A program made the translations under genes and the position numbers. Below are positions 9,366 to 18,266 of a stretch of DNA of 64,000 nucleotides, piece by piece; within the stretch, counting starts at the first letter, position 1; every line of letters starts with the position of its first letter. A model generated the notes under the pieces. The model did no database searches. It was given only the letters and a program-made list of their open reading frames with translations, and was not told the origin of the DNA. Location of the stretch: NCBI RefSeq assembly GCF_000968685.2, contig NZ_LAKD02000119.1:186001-250000 (forward strand). The letters run 5' to 3'. Origin of the DNA: Streptomyces antioxidans (GTDB taxonomy: Bacteria > Actinomycetota > Actinomycetes > Streptomycetales > Streptomycetaceae).

Positions 9366-9788
9366 GTGTCTCCCCTCGCCCTTCCCCGAGGACACCGCAG
9401 ATGTCTGTGCCTCCCCGACGGGCTGCCCGCCAGGCTGGGTTATGACGCGGTCGGGATGCCCGTGGACATCGGCAGGCGGGTCATGACGTGTCTGCCCCGC
9501 GTCGGCTGTGTCTTCGCCGACGACCAGCGGTGGTGGTGGATCGTGCCATCGGGGTCGAACATCGACGTCGACTGGCCGCCGTTCACCAGCTACGCGGTCG
9601 GGGCGCGGATGAGCGAGCCGGGCGGAGAGCACTCCGGGCGCTCCCGCCTCCCCGGCCTGATCCATCATCCGCAGGACGAATCGCCGTACACACCGCCGAT
9701 TCCGCTGTACTTCATGACCTGTCACATCGCGGGCATCCAGCCCCGCTGGTCACCCGGGGACGCCTCCGGGCCGCCCCGGGCGATCTAG
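9366..9788 (+). CDS. Small conserved hypothetical protein
   Basis: A 140-residue protein that I do not assign to a named family but that has the look of a genuine streptomycete gene divergent from XRE-DUF397. The centre is rich in aromatic residues (DQRWWWIVPSGSNIDVDWPP) and the C-terminus has PYTPPIPLYFMTCHIAG. GTG at 9366 is chosen because AAAGG ends 9 bases upstream; earlier in-frame starts run back into the operator island. No signal peptide or membrane segment is visible. The position suggests that it is co-regulated with, or controlled by, the XRE regulator. Confidence 0.65.
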   Translation: MSPLALPRGHRRCLCLPDGLPARLGYDAVGMPVDIGRRVMTCLPRVGCVFADDQRWWWIVPSGSNIDVDWPPFTSYAVGARMSEPGGEHSGRSRLPGLIHHPQDESPYTPPIPLYFMTCHIAGIQPRWSPGDASGPPRAI

Positions 9789-9841
9789 GCTCCCCTCCCG
9801 CGCACCGCTGCTCCGCATGCGACCCCTGCCTCGCCGACAAC

Positions 9842-9863
9842 GTTGTCCCAAGGTATGGACAAA
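9842..9863 (+). promoter_or_regulatory. TTGTCC-N8-GGACAA inverted repeat upstream of the GH2 gene
   Basis: TTGTCC (9843-9848) and GGACAA (9857-9862) form perfect arms, about 105 bases before the GH2 start. It is the only clear palindrome in the upstream region and may bind a regulator of the three secreted hydrolases; TTGTCC could also be part of a promoter. Confidence 0.45.
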
Positions 9864-9966
9864 CACCTGAGTGAGTGCTCTGGTAATGCGTGCAGCAAGT
9901 GTTCCCTGTGGAAGAGTTCCGCCGTCCTCCGGGCGGCGGCGCCAACCGGACCCATGGAGCAGCAGC

Positions 9967-12339
9967 GTGCTGAGACACTTGTTCCTTCGCCTCCCTTCCC
10001 TCCTCCGCCCAAGACGGACCTGGCGGCGGCGCGTGGCCACCGCCGTGGCCCCCGCGCTGGCCGCCACCGGTCTGCTCGTCTCCGGTGCCGGTCCCTCCCA
10101 CGCCGCCCAGGCCTGGGATCCCAAACCCTCCCCGATGACGACGCCGTGGACGAACCAGGTCCCGGTCGACAACCCGCTGCCGGAGTATCCGCGCCCCCAG
10201 CTCACCCGGCCCGACTGGTCCCCGCTCAACGGCGTTTGGGACTTCGCGGTCACCTCCCGCGACGCCGGGCAGCCCGCCACGTTCGATGAGCAGATCCGGG
10301 TGCCGTTCGTGCCCGAGTCCGCGCTCTCCGGCGTCCAGCGCAAGATCACCCAGAATGACAAGCTCTGGTACAAGCGCACCTTCACGGTCCCCTCCGGCTG
10401 GAACGGCCGCCGCGTCCAGCTCAACTTCGGCGCGTCCGACTGGGAGACCACGGTCTGGGTCAACGGCGAGCAGGCCGGCGCCGCCCACCGCGGCGGCTAC
10501 GACGCCTTCAGCTACGACATCACACCCCTGCTGAACGGCGGCACCAACACCGTCGTCATCTCCGTGTACGACCCCACGGAGACCGGCGGTCAGGCCATCG
10601 GCAAGCAGCGCGTCCAGGACGTCACCCCGCACCCCGGCAAGAGCATCGTCTACACCGCCTCCTCGGGGATCTGGCAGACCGTCTGGCTGGAGCCCACCGC
10701 CCCCGCGCACATCACCCGCCTGGACATGGTCCCGCGCCTGGAGGACAACACCCTGCGGGTCACGGTCCGCGGCGCCGGAGGAGCGGACGGCGCGGGCGTC
10801 AAGGTCACCGTCTCCAGCGGCGGTACGGCGGTCGGCAGCGCCACCGGCACCGTGGGCGGCGAGCTCTCCGTACCGGTGCCGAACGCCCACCTGTGGACGC
10901 CGGAGGACCCGTTCCTGTACGACGTCACGGCCGAGCTGACCGGCGGCACCGGGGCCGACAAGGTCGGCAGCTACACCGGCATGCGGTCCATCGCGGTGAA
11001 GGACGTGGGCGGGGTCCGGCGGCCGGTGCTCAACGGCACCTTCGTCTTCCAGACCGGCACCCTGGACCAGGGCTACTGGCCCGACGGCATCTACACCGCG
11101 CCCACCGACGAAGCCCTCAAATACGACCTGCAGAAACACAAGGACCTGGGCTTCAACATGGTCCGCAAGCACATCAAGGTCGAGCCCCAGCGGTGGTTCT
11201 ACTGGGCGGACCGGCTCGGGCTGCTGGTGTGGCAGGACATGCCCTCGATGGACAGCGGCAAGACCCCGGACACCGCGGCCCGCACCCAGTGGGAGAGCGA
11301 GTACCGCGCCATCATCGACCAGCACCGCAGCTCGCCCTCGCTCATCCAGTGGGTGGACCAGAACGAGGGCTGGGGCCAGTACGACCAGGCCCGCATCGCC
11401 GACATGGTCAAGGCGTACGACCCCTCGCGCCTCGTCGACAACATGAGCGGCGTCAACTGCTGCGCCGCCGAGGACGGCGGCAACGGCGACGTCATCGACA
11501 ACCACAACTACGTCGGGCCCGGCAACACCCCGGTGGAGTCGGTGCGCGCCTCGGTGCTCGGCGAGTACGGGGGCCTGGGCTACCGGGTGCCCGACCACGA
11601 GTGGTATCCGGGCGGCGGGTTCAGCTACGAGGACCAGCCGAGCATCGCCGCGCTCAACAACCGGCTCGTCGGACTGCTCGACGGGATCCGGGAGAGCGGC
11701 ATGCCCGCGGGCGGCCTGTCGGCCTCCGTCTACACCCAGATCACGGACGTGGAGAACGAGGCCAACGGGCTGATGTCCTACGACCGCCAGGTGGTCAAGG
11801 TGGACCAGGCCCGGGTGCGGGCCGCCAACCAGGCCCTCGTCGCGGCCTCCCGGTCGGCCGGGGCCACGGTGAAGCTGCCCGTCGGGCAGAACGTGTCCAT
11901 CCGGGTCACCACCCCCGGCTACACCGACCGCTACGTCCGCCACTACGACGGGCTGGGCTTCACCGAGGTGGTGAACTCCGCCAGCGCCGATGTGCTGAAG
12001 CGGGACGCCACCTGGACGGTCCGGCAGGGGCTGGCGAACAAGCTCTGCTACTCCTTCGAATCCCGCAACTACCCGGGGGAGTATCTGCGCCACCGCGACT
12101 TCCGGGTCCGGCGCGAGGCGGGCGACGGCACCACCGTGTCCAAGGAGGACGCCACCTGGTGCCCGGTCCAGGGCGTCGGTGGCATCCGCATGTCGGCGGC
12201 CAACTTCCCCGGTCAGTATCTGCGGCACATCAACGCCGAGCTGTGGCTGGCCCAGTCCGGCGGCACCCACGCCTGGGACGACCCTGCCAGCTTCACCGAG
12301 GACACCACGTGGGCGATCGAGTCGCCCTGGGCTCCCTGA
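9967..12339 (+). CDS. Secreted GH2 glycoside hydrolase with C-terminal AbfB (CBM42-like) module
   Basis: A 790-residue secreted enzyme. The GTG at 9967 is chosen because GGAG lies 7 bases upstream; the signal peptide (RRTWRRRVATAVAPALAATG, cleavage likely after SHA) follows. Residues about 60-230 are the GH2 sugar-binding jelly roll (WYKRTFTVPSGWNGRRVQL, SDWETTVWVNGEQAG). Then come an immunoglobulin-like domain and a TIM barrel with the GH2 acid Glu in NEGWG (about 466) and a likely nucleophile in LGEYGG (about 534). The last 150 residues resemble AbfB, which binds arabinofuranose side chains (RYVRHYDGLGFTEV, GEYLRHRDF, GQYLRHINAE). Expected to act outside the cell on an arabinose-decorated glycan; the sugar cleaved by the GH2 domain is unknown. 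Confidence 0.88.
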   Translation: MLRHLFLRLPSLLRPRRTWRRRVATAVAPALAATGLLVSGAGPSHAAQAWDPKPSPMTTPWTNQVPVDNPLPEYPRPQLTRPDWSPLNGVWDFAVTSRDAGQPATFDEQIRVPFVPESALSGVQRKITQNDKLWYKRTFTVPSGWNGRRVQLNFGASDWETTVWVNGEQAGAAHRGGYDAFSYDITPLLNGGTNTVVISVYDPTETGGQAIGKQRVQDVTPHPGKSIVYTASSGIWQTVWLEPTAPAHITRLDMVPRLEDNTLRVTVRGAGGADGAGVKVTVSSGGTAVGSATGTVGGELSVPVPNAHLWTPEDPFLYDVTAELTGGTGADKVGSYTGMRSIAVKDVGGVRRPVLNGTFVFQTGTLDQGYWPDGIYTAPTDEALKYDLQKHKDLGFNMVRKHIKVEPQRWFYWADRLGLLVWQDMPSMDSGKTPDTAARTQWESEYRAIIDQHRSSPSLIQWVDQNEGWGQYDQARIADMVKAYDPSRLVDNMSGVNCCAAEDGGNGDVIDNHNYVGPGNTPVESVRASVLGEYGGLGYRVPDHEWYPGGGFSYEDQPSIAALNNRLVGLLDGIRESGMPAGGLSASVYTQITDVENEANGLMSYDRQVVKVDQARVRAANQALVAASRSAGATVKLPVGQNVSIRVTTPGYTDRYVRHYDGLGFTEVVNSASADVLKRDATWTVRQGLANKLCYSFESRNYPGEYLRHRDFRVRREAGDGTTVSKEDATWCPVQGVGGIRMSAANFPGQYLRHINAELWLAQSGGTHAWDDPASFTEDTTWAIESPWAP

Positions 12340-12390
12340 TCGTTCCCTGATCGACCGCCGCGGGCCCTGACCGACGGGCCCGCACCCCAC

Positions 12391-12416
12391 GGCGGCCGCC
12401 CGCGCGGGCGGCCGCC
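12391..12416 (+). terminator. Palindromic terminator after the GH2 gene
   Basis: A perfect 26-base palindrome (13-base arms) lies 52 bases downstream of the GH2 stop and before the GH76 gene. It would separate the two transcripts at least in part. Confidence 0.6.
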
Positions 12417-12501
12417 CATCTCTCCTCCCCCACGCTCGGCTGCCGCTTCTCTCTCCCCCCACGCTCATGCACACGGCCCCCCATGGAAAGGCGGGTACGT
12501 C

Positions 12502-14364
12502 ATGTCAGCGCGGCTCCACCGGGTCCTCCACGGACTCCCGACCCTGGCCATCGCCCTTGTCATCGCCCTGGCCGGTCTGGTCGCCCTCCCCACGCCGTCC
12601 CGTGCCGCCACCCCGGTCTGCGCGCTGGCGTGCGACACCCTCGACCCCTCGAAGGCACAGCGCGAGACCTTCCCCGTACCGAATGTGGACCTCAACGGCC
12701 GGATCCTGAAGGTGCATGTGTCCGACCCCGACTCCATGGCCTGGGCCAGCCTCGACAACGGGGTGGCGGGCGACGCGGTCTGGCTCGACCGGACCTGGGA
12801 CCGGGGCGCCACCTGGGAGGGCCTGCTCGGCAGGGCGAGCATCCCCGGCACCTGGACCGGCACCCGCACCCTGATGTACAACCTCACCGATCCGGTGGGG
12901 CACCGGCGTGGCTGGATCCGCGCCTGCGCCGACGCCGCCGGTGTCACCTGCACCGACTGGGTCTACCCCACGGTGTGCGACGGCGCGTCCTGCGACGGCG
13001 CCGACCCCGCCACCGCGGCGGGCGACGACCGCCCGGTGCCCTCCACCACCCTGTTCGGGCGCACCGTCAGCCTCCATGTGGACCAGAAGAACGGGATGGC
13101 GTGGGGCGTCGTGGAAGGCGGCGGCGCGGGCGACGAGATCTGGCTCGACCGCTCCTGGGACAGCGGCGCCAGCTGGCCCGAGGGCTCCTCCCTCGGCCGT
13201 ACGGGCGTGGCGTCGGGCACGGCCTCGGCACGGACGGCCATGTTCGCCACCCGGGATCCGCGCGGGCTGATGTTCGGCGGCGCCGTCCGGGCGTGCGGCC
13301 GTGCGGCGAGCCACCAGGAGGGCAGCTGCACGGCCTGGGCCAGGCCCGCGCCGAGCCGGGCGCACGCCGCCGCCGACGCGCTGATGGCGTCGTACCACAC
13401 CTACGAGGGCTGGTGGCGCAGCAGTTGGTGGAACTCGGCCGTCGCCGTCACCTCGCTCATCGACTTCGCCCAGCGCACCGGGCGGCACGACTACGACTGG
13501 GTCATCGCCCGCACCTTCGAGCAGAACCGCGGCACCTTCGCCCCGGGCGAGCGCAGCTCCGACGCGGTGGAGGGCCACTTCATCAGCCGTGCCATCGACG
13601 ACGCGGCCTGGTGGGGCGTGGCCTGGCTGGCCGCGTACGACCACACCCATGAGCGGCGCTATCTGGACGAGGCGGTCACCATCGCCAGTTACGTCCACGA
13701 GTACTGGGACACCGGCAGCTGCGGCGGCGGTGTGTGGTGGGACCGGGAGCGCACCTACAAGAACGCCGTGACCAACGGGCTGTATCTGTGGCTGACCACA
13801 GCGCTGCACCGGACGATCCCCGGCGACAGCGTGTGGGGCGACCGGGCGGCCACGGCCGCGACCTGGTATCTGGACAGCGGGCTAATCAACGGATCGGGCC
13901 TGGTCAACGACGGGCTGACCGCCGACTGCCGCAACAACTCCCAGACCGTGTGGAGTTACAACCAGGGCCTCGCCATCGGCGCCTTCACCCAGCTGTGGCG
14001 GTCCACCGGCGACGCGAAGTACCTGGACACCGCCCGGCGCCTGGGAGACGCCGCCACCACCTCGGCGGCGCTGACCCGCGACGGCGTGCTGACCGAGTCC
14101 TGTGACACCGGCGGCAATGCCTGCGACGACAACCAGAAGCAGTTCAAGGGCGTCTTCATGCGCCACTTCGCCGACCTCGCGGACGCCACCGGATCCGCCG
14201 CCTACCGGGCGTACATCACCGAGCAGGCCGACTCGATCTGGGCCACCGACCGCGACCCGCTCAACCGGCTCGGCCAGCGCTGGGCGGGCACCACCCCCAA
14301 CCAGGTGGACTGGCGCACCCAGGCCAGTGCCCTCGGCGCGCTGACGGCCGCGGACGGCCTGTGA
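12502..14364 (+). CDS. Secreted GH76 family alpha-1,6-mannanase-type enzyme
   Basis: A 620-residue secreted protein. After a signal peptide (LAIALVIALAGLVALPTPSRA, residues about 15-35) there are two similar N-terminal repeats of about 110 residues (GDAVWLDRTWDRGATWEG and GDEIWLDRSWDSGASWPEG), probably carbohydrate-binding or spacer modules. The GH76 (alpha/alpha)6 barrel runs from about residue 290 to the end, with the paired catalytic aspartates in SRAIDDAAWWGVAWLAAYD (about 365) and WSYNQGLAIGAF later. GH76 enzymes cleave alpha-1,6-mannan backbones such as fungal mannan or bacterial lipomannan. AAAGG precedes the ATG. It is flanked by the GH2/AbfB and GH43 genes, suggesting combined attack on one arabino-mannan-type glycan. 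Confidence 0.9.
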   Translation: MSARLHRVLHGLPTLAIALVIALAGLVALPTPSRAATPVCALACDTLDPSKAQRETFPVPNVDLNGRILKVHVSDPDSMAWASLDNGVAGDAVWLDRTWDRGATWEGLLGRASIPGTWTGTRTLMYNLTDPVGHRRGWIRACADAAGVTCTDWVYPTVCDGASCDGADPATAAGDDRPVPSTTLFGRTVSLHVDQKNGMAWGVVEGGGAGDEIWLDRSWDSGASWPEGSSLGRTGVASGTASARTAMFATRDPRGLMFGGAVRACGRAASHQEGSCTAWARPAPSRAHAAADALMASYHTYEGWWRSSWWNSAVAVTSLIDFAQRTGRHDYDWVIARTFEQNRGTFAPGERSSDAVEGHFISRAIDDAAWWGVAWLAAYDHTHERRYLDEAVTIASYVHEYWDTGSCGGGVWWDRERTYKNAVTNGLYLWLTTALHRTIPGDSVWGDRAATAATWYLDSGLINGSGLVNDGLTADCRNNSQTVWSYNQGLAIGAFTQLWRSTGDAKYLDTARRLGDAATTSAALTRDGVLTESCDTGGNACDDNQKQFKGVFMRHFADLADATGSAAYRAYITEQADSIWATDRDPLNRLGQRWAGTTPNQVDWRTQASALGALTAADGL

Positions 14365-14425
14365 TCCCCCTCCTCCACAAACCACCCCCCATGAGCCGTA
14401 CTCGCATCGACGCAAGGAAGCGCCC

Positions 14426-15871
14426 ATGAGCCCTCGCACCGCCCGCCGCCGCGCGGCGCTGCTCACCGCCCTGCTCGCCGTCCTGTGGGGCCTGGTCTCC
14501 GCTCCGCCCGCCGCCACGGCGGCCCCGCGCGCCGCCGCCGCGGGCACCTTCCGCAACCCCCTCAACACCGGCCCGGACCCGTTCATGACCACCTGGAACG
14601 GGACCTACTACCTGACCACCACGCAGGGCGACCGCATTCGGATGTGGCGCTCCACCTCCCTGGGCACCCTGCTCGACGCCGATCCCATCACCGTGTGGAC
14701 GGACACCGACGGCTCCCGCAACCAGCACATCTGGGCACCGGAGTTCTACCGCTTCGGCGACCGCTGGTACCTCTACTACACCGCCGACGACGGGGTCGAC
14801 GACCACCACAGGCTCTATGTGCTGGAGTCGGACCGTGACGACCCGGCCGGTCCGTACCACTTCAAGTCCCGGCTCACGCCGCCCAACCACGCCGCCGACT
14901 TCGCCATCGACCCCGGCGTCCTGGAGCACAACGGGCGGCTGTACCTCGCCTACTCGGGCATCAACCAGTACCAGCACAACGGCCTCAACATCGCCCCGAT
15001 GTCCAACCCGTACACCGTCTCGGGCGACGCGGTCGCCATCAACGCGGCGGGCGGCTGCCCGGAGGTCCGCGAGGGCCCCGAATTCCTCTACCGCAACGGC
15101 CGCACCTGGATGACCTACTCCACCTGCGACACCGGCAAGCCGGACTACCAGGTCTGGATGATGTCCCTGCCGTCCACCGCCGACCCGCTCGTGCCCGGCA
15201 ACTGGACCCAGCACTCCGGCGCGGTGTTCTCCCGCGCCGATGACCAGGGCGTCTACGGCCCCGGCCACCACGCGTTCTTCCGCTCGCCCGACGGCACCGA
15301 GGACTGGATCGTCTACCACGCCAAGACCACGTCCGTGAACACCTACACCGATCGCACCACCCGCGCCCAGAAGATCACCTGGAACGCCGATGGGAGCCCC
15401 AACCCGGGCCGTCCGCTCGCCATGGGCGCCACCCAGGACCTGCCGTCCGGCGACCCGGGGGCGGGCACGTACTGGATCAATGACGACGGCCGGTCCAGCG
15501 GCGGGGGAACCGTGTCGTACACCGGCACCTGGAACTCGGGGACCGGCTGCGCCGCCCAGTGCTTCTGGAGCGATGACCACTGGAGCGACCAGGCGGGCAA
15601 CACCGCCACCTTCTCCTTCACCGGCACCCGGATCGCCCTGCTGTCGGTCCGCGACACCGGCAACGGCATCGCCGCCCTCAGCATCGACGGCGGCCCCGAG
15701 CAACGCGTGGACTTCTACGGTGCGCTCCGCACCGGCGAGACACTGCAGTACCTCAGCCCACGGCTCGCCTCCGGCCCGCACACCCTGCGCCTCCGGGTGA
15801 CCGGCGAGCACAACGCCCAGTCGGGCGCCTCGTTCGTGAGCGTGGACCGCGCCGAGGTCTACACCCGCTGA
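14426..15871 (+). CDS. Secreted GH43 family glycosidase with C-terminal carbohydrate-binding-like domain
   Basis: A 481-residue secreted enzyme. The signal peptide (ALLTALLAVLWGLVSAPPAA) ends near residue 35. The five-bladed propeller starts with FRNPLNTGPDPFMTTWNGTY, where the Asp of GPDP is the likely catalytic base; DFAIDPGVLEHNG supplies the pKa-modulating Asp and EVREGPEFLYRNG the acid Glu. After about residue 350 a separate beta domain (SYTGTWNSGTGCAAQCFWSD onward) resembles non-catalytic sugar-binding modules. GH43 members are mostly alpha-L-arabinofuranosidases, arabinanases or beta-xylosidases. Gap to GH76 is 61 bases, so the two may be co-transcribed. Confidence 0.88.
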   Translation: MSPRTARRRAALLTALLAVLWGLVSAPPAATAAPRAAAAGTFRNPLNTGPDPFMTTWNGTYYLTTTQGDRIRMWRSTSLGTLLDADPITVWTDTDGSRNQHIWAPEFYRFGDRWYLYYTADDGVDDHHRLYVLESDRDDPAGPYHFKSRLTPPNHAADFAIDPGVLEHNGRLYLAYSGINQYQHNGLNIAPMSNPYTVSGDAVAINAAGGCPEVREGPEFLYRNGRTWMTYSTCDTGKPDYQVWMMSLPSTADPLVPGNWTQHSGAVFSRADDQGVYGPGHHAFFRSPDGTEDWIVYHAKTTSVNTYTDRTTRAQKITWNADGSPNPGRPLAMGATQDLPSGDPGAGTYWINDDGRSSGGGTVSYTGTWNSGTGCAAQCFWSDDHWSDQAGNTATFSFTGTRIALLSVRDTGNGIAALSIDGGPEQRVDFYGALRTGETLQYLSPRLASGPHTLRLRVTGEHNAQSGASFVSVDRAEVYTR

Positions 15872-15885
15872 CGTCCGGCACTTCC

Positions 15886-15913
15886 GCGGCCCCCGCCCGA
15901 TGGCGGGGGCCGC
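15886..15913. terminator. Bidirectional terminator between GH43 and GH4 genes
   Basis: Perfect 12-base arms (15886-15897 and 15902-15913) around CGAT lie between convergent genes. Confidence 0.8.
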
Positions 15914-15962
15914 CCGTGTGGTCAGCCGCTTGGCGCCGCTTGGCACACTATTCTTCGTATGG

Positions 15963-17273
15963 TCAGATGGCGAGGGTCGCGCGCAGCGCGGGTTGCAGCC
16001 GCTCGCCGTGCGCGCGCACCATCTCGTCGCACAGCTCCCAGATCTGCTCGAGGCGCAGCGCGGCGGCGGTCGCCGGGTCGGTCATGGCCGCGTGCCGGAT
16101 GTGGCGTGGCTCGTCCTCCAGGGCGGCGCGCACCACGAGGTCGTTCATGCTGAGGTAGGTGCGGTTGAGCGCGGCGAGCTGCGGGGGCAGCGCACCGGCG
16201 CGGGTCGGCTGGACACCGGACCGGTCGACCAGACACGGCACTTCGACCACGCCGTGGGCCGGAAGGTTCTCGATGAGCCCGTGGTTGGGCACATTGCCGT
16301 AGACGGTCCTGGGGGTGCCCGTCACCATGGAGTGGATGATCTGCGGGGCGTACTCCATGGTCCCCTCGACGTCGATCTGGGCGCCGGCCGCGAGGGCGTC
16401 GCGGGTCCTTTCGTACGCGGCCACGTTCTCGTCCACGACGCAGAGGTACGCGCCGACGGGCAGCCGCAGCCGTTCGATCTCGCCGTCGTGGTGCAGATAC
16501 CAGGGCACGTATTCGGAGGAGTGCTCGCTGGTCTCGGTCGGGTAGTAGCCCAGCCGCCGGTACATGTCGACGCGGGCCCGCCGTCGCAGTTGCCCGTTCT
16601 CCGCGATCAGCGCGTCCAGCCGCGGGTAGAGATCGGTGCCGTCGCGCTCCAGGCGGAGCACCCACGCCTGGTGGTTGACCCCGGCGGCGCGGTAGGTGAC
16701 CTCGGCGAAGGGGACCTTCAGCAGGTCGCACAGGTCGTGGATGGTCCAGTGCACCGAGTGGCACAGGCCGACCACCCTGGTCAGCCCGGTGGCCGCCACC
16801 AGGTACTGCACGTTCATGGCCATCGGGTTGGTGTAGTTGAGCAGCCATGCCCCGGGGCATACGGCGGCGATGTCCTCGCCCAGCGCCCTGAGGAACGGGA
16901 AGGTGCGCAGGGCGCGGAAGATGCCGCCGACGCCGAGGGTGTCGCCGATGGTCTGCCGCACACCGTGGCGCGCCGGGATCTCGAAGTCGATGCGGGTGGC
17001 CTCCCCCATGCCGATCTGGACGAGGTTGATGACGAAGTCGGCGCCGTCCAGCGCCTCGCGCCGGTCGGCGTGTGCGGTGATGTGCGCGGCGGCACCCCGC
17101 CGCTCGGCGATGTACCGCGCGGCGGCCTCGGCGGTGGCCAGGCGTTCCGGGTCGATGTCGTGCAGGGCGATCCGTGCGGACTTCAGCTCCGGGAAGGCGA
17201 AGAGGTCCGCGAGCAGGCCCTGGGTGAAGACGACGCTTCCCGCGCCGACCAGCACGATCTTGGGATGGCTCAT
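15963..17273 (-). CDS. GH4 family NAD/Mn-dependent glycosidase (alpha-galactosidase/glucosidase type)
   Basis: A 436-residue cytoplasmic enzyme. It begins with the NAD-binding Rossmann motif KIVLVGAGSVVFTQGLLADL and has the GH4 metal site in LCHSVH (about residues 165-170) and GVNHQAW (about 197-203). Members use NAD and Mn to cleave alpha- or beta-glycosides by an oxidation-elimination route; this sequence is closest in feel to MelA/AglA alpha-galactosidases, but sugar specificity is open. The ATG at 17271-17273 is chosen because it overlaps the stop of the PfkB gene by four bases (ATGA). It is the last gene of the ABC-kinase operon, so it likely hydrolyses the imported glycoside. Confidence 0.93.
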   Translation of the reverse strand: MSHPKIVLVGAGSVVFTQGLLADLFAFPELKSARIALHDIDPERLATAEAAARYIAERRGAAAHITAHADRREALDGADFVINLVQIGMGEATRIDFEIPARHGVRQTIGDTLGVGGIFRALRTFPFLRALGEDIAAVCPGAWLLNYTNPMAMNVQYLVAATGLTRVVGLCHSVHWTIHDLCDLLKVPFAEVTYRAAGVNHQAWVLRLERDGTDLYPRLDALIAENGQLRRRARVDMYRRLGYYPTETSEHSSEYVPWYLHHDGEIERLRLPVGAYLCVVDENVAAYERTRDALAAGAQIDVEGTMEYAPQIIHSMVTGTPRTVYGNVPNHGLIENLPAHGVVEVPCLVDRSGVQPTRAGALPPQLAALNRTYLSMNDLVVRAALEDEPRHIRHAAMTDPATAAALRLEQIWELCDEMVRAHGERLQPALRATLAI

Positions 17274-18226
17274 GACCGGATGTCTCCGTTGGCGGTGAGG
17301 TGGGTGAGGGCTTCGTCCCAGGTGGGCTGGGCGGTGGTGCCGCCCGCCGCGCGGGTGGACAGCGCACCACAGGCGGCGGCGAGGTCCAGCGCCTCGGCGA
17401 TCGGGCGGCCCGTCAGCCGTCCGGCGAGGAAGCCCGCGTTGAAGCTGTCGCCCGCGCCGACGGCGTCCTGGGGTGTGACACGGATCCCGGCGGTGGTGAG
17501 CAGGGTGCGGCCGTCGTGGCACAGGGCGCCGTCCGCCCCGTTCTTGACCGCCACCAGCGGGACCTGCCGCGCCAGGAGTTCGGCGGCCGCCGCGACGGAT
17601 GTGCCGTCGGTCCCGGCCAGCCGGTGGGCCTCGGCGGCGTTGGGCAGCAGGAGGTCGGTCCGGGCGAGGACGGGCGCCAGCGATGCCCGGTCCCACCGGC
17701 CCGAGGGGTCGTCGTTGGTGTCCAGCGAGGTGGTGGCGCCCGCCGCGCGGGCGGTGTCGAAGAGGTCCGGCAGATCGGCGGCGAGCCCCGGCATCAGGAA
17801 GTAGGACGCGGCGTGGAGGTGCCGGGCCGAGGTCAGCAGGTGGGGCGGGATGTCGCGGCCCGAGGTGGTGGCGAGGGTGCCCGGCGCGGTGAGGATGGCC
17901 CGGTCGTCCCCGCGGGTCACGATGACCGTGAGCGGTGTCGGCAGGCCGCTGTCCAGCTGCAGTCCGCTGACGTCGACGCCGTGCGCCGCGAGCCGGTCGC
18001 GGGTGTAGTGTCCGGCGCCGTCGTCCCCGACGCGTCCGGCGAAGGCCACGCGCAGTCCCAGCCGGGCGGCGCCGCACGCGGTGATCGCGGCGGATCCGCC
18101 GGGGGTGAGCGCGCCGCCGTCGACGAGCTGTTCGCGCTGGCCGAAGGCGAGCGGGGGGTCGAGCGGTCCGACGATGACGTCCGGGTTGGCGTCCCCGATG
18201 ACGAGCAGGTCGAAGGTGGGTGGCAT
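17270..18226 (-). CDS. PfkB-family carbohydrate kinase
   Basis: A 318-residue ribokinase-fold kinase. The N-terminal GDANPDVIVG and the glycine-rich GALTPGGSAAITACGAARLG are family features. The C-terminal signature PQDAVGAGDSFNAGFLAGRL (about residues 246-265) contains the catalytic Asp. It would phosphorylate the sugar released in the cytoplasm, for example by the neighbouring GH4 enzyme with which it overlaps by four bases. Gap to the upstream permease is about 40 bases. Substrate not decided: fructose, ribose, tagatose or a nucleoside are all handled by this family. Confidence 0.93.
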   Translation of the reverse strand: MPPTFDLLVIGDANPDVIVGPLDPPLAFGQREQLVDGGALTPGGSAAITACGAARLGLRVAFAGRVGDDGAGHYTRDRLAAHGVDVSGLQLDSGLPTPLTVIVTRGDDRAILTAPGTLATTSGRDIPPHLLTSARHLHAASYFLMPGLAADLPDLFDTARAAGATTSLDTNDDPSGRWDRASLAPVLARTDLLLPNAAEAHRLAGTDGTSVAAAAELLARQVPLVAVKNGADGALCHDGRTLLTTAGIRVTPQDAVGAGDSFNAGFLAGRLTGRPIAEALDLAAACGALSTRAAGGTTAQPTWDEALTHLTANGDIRS

Positions 18227-18266
18227 ACGGGTTCCTGGAGGGTGAGGGAGCGGCTGGCGGTGCCGG

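Noticed and set aside
9712..12474. A 920-codon open frame opposite the GH2 gene
   Set aside because: It is antisense to a clear GH2-AbfB gene, has no recognisable motif and is explained by high G+C content with third-position G/C.
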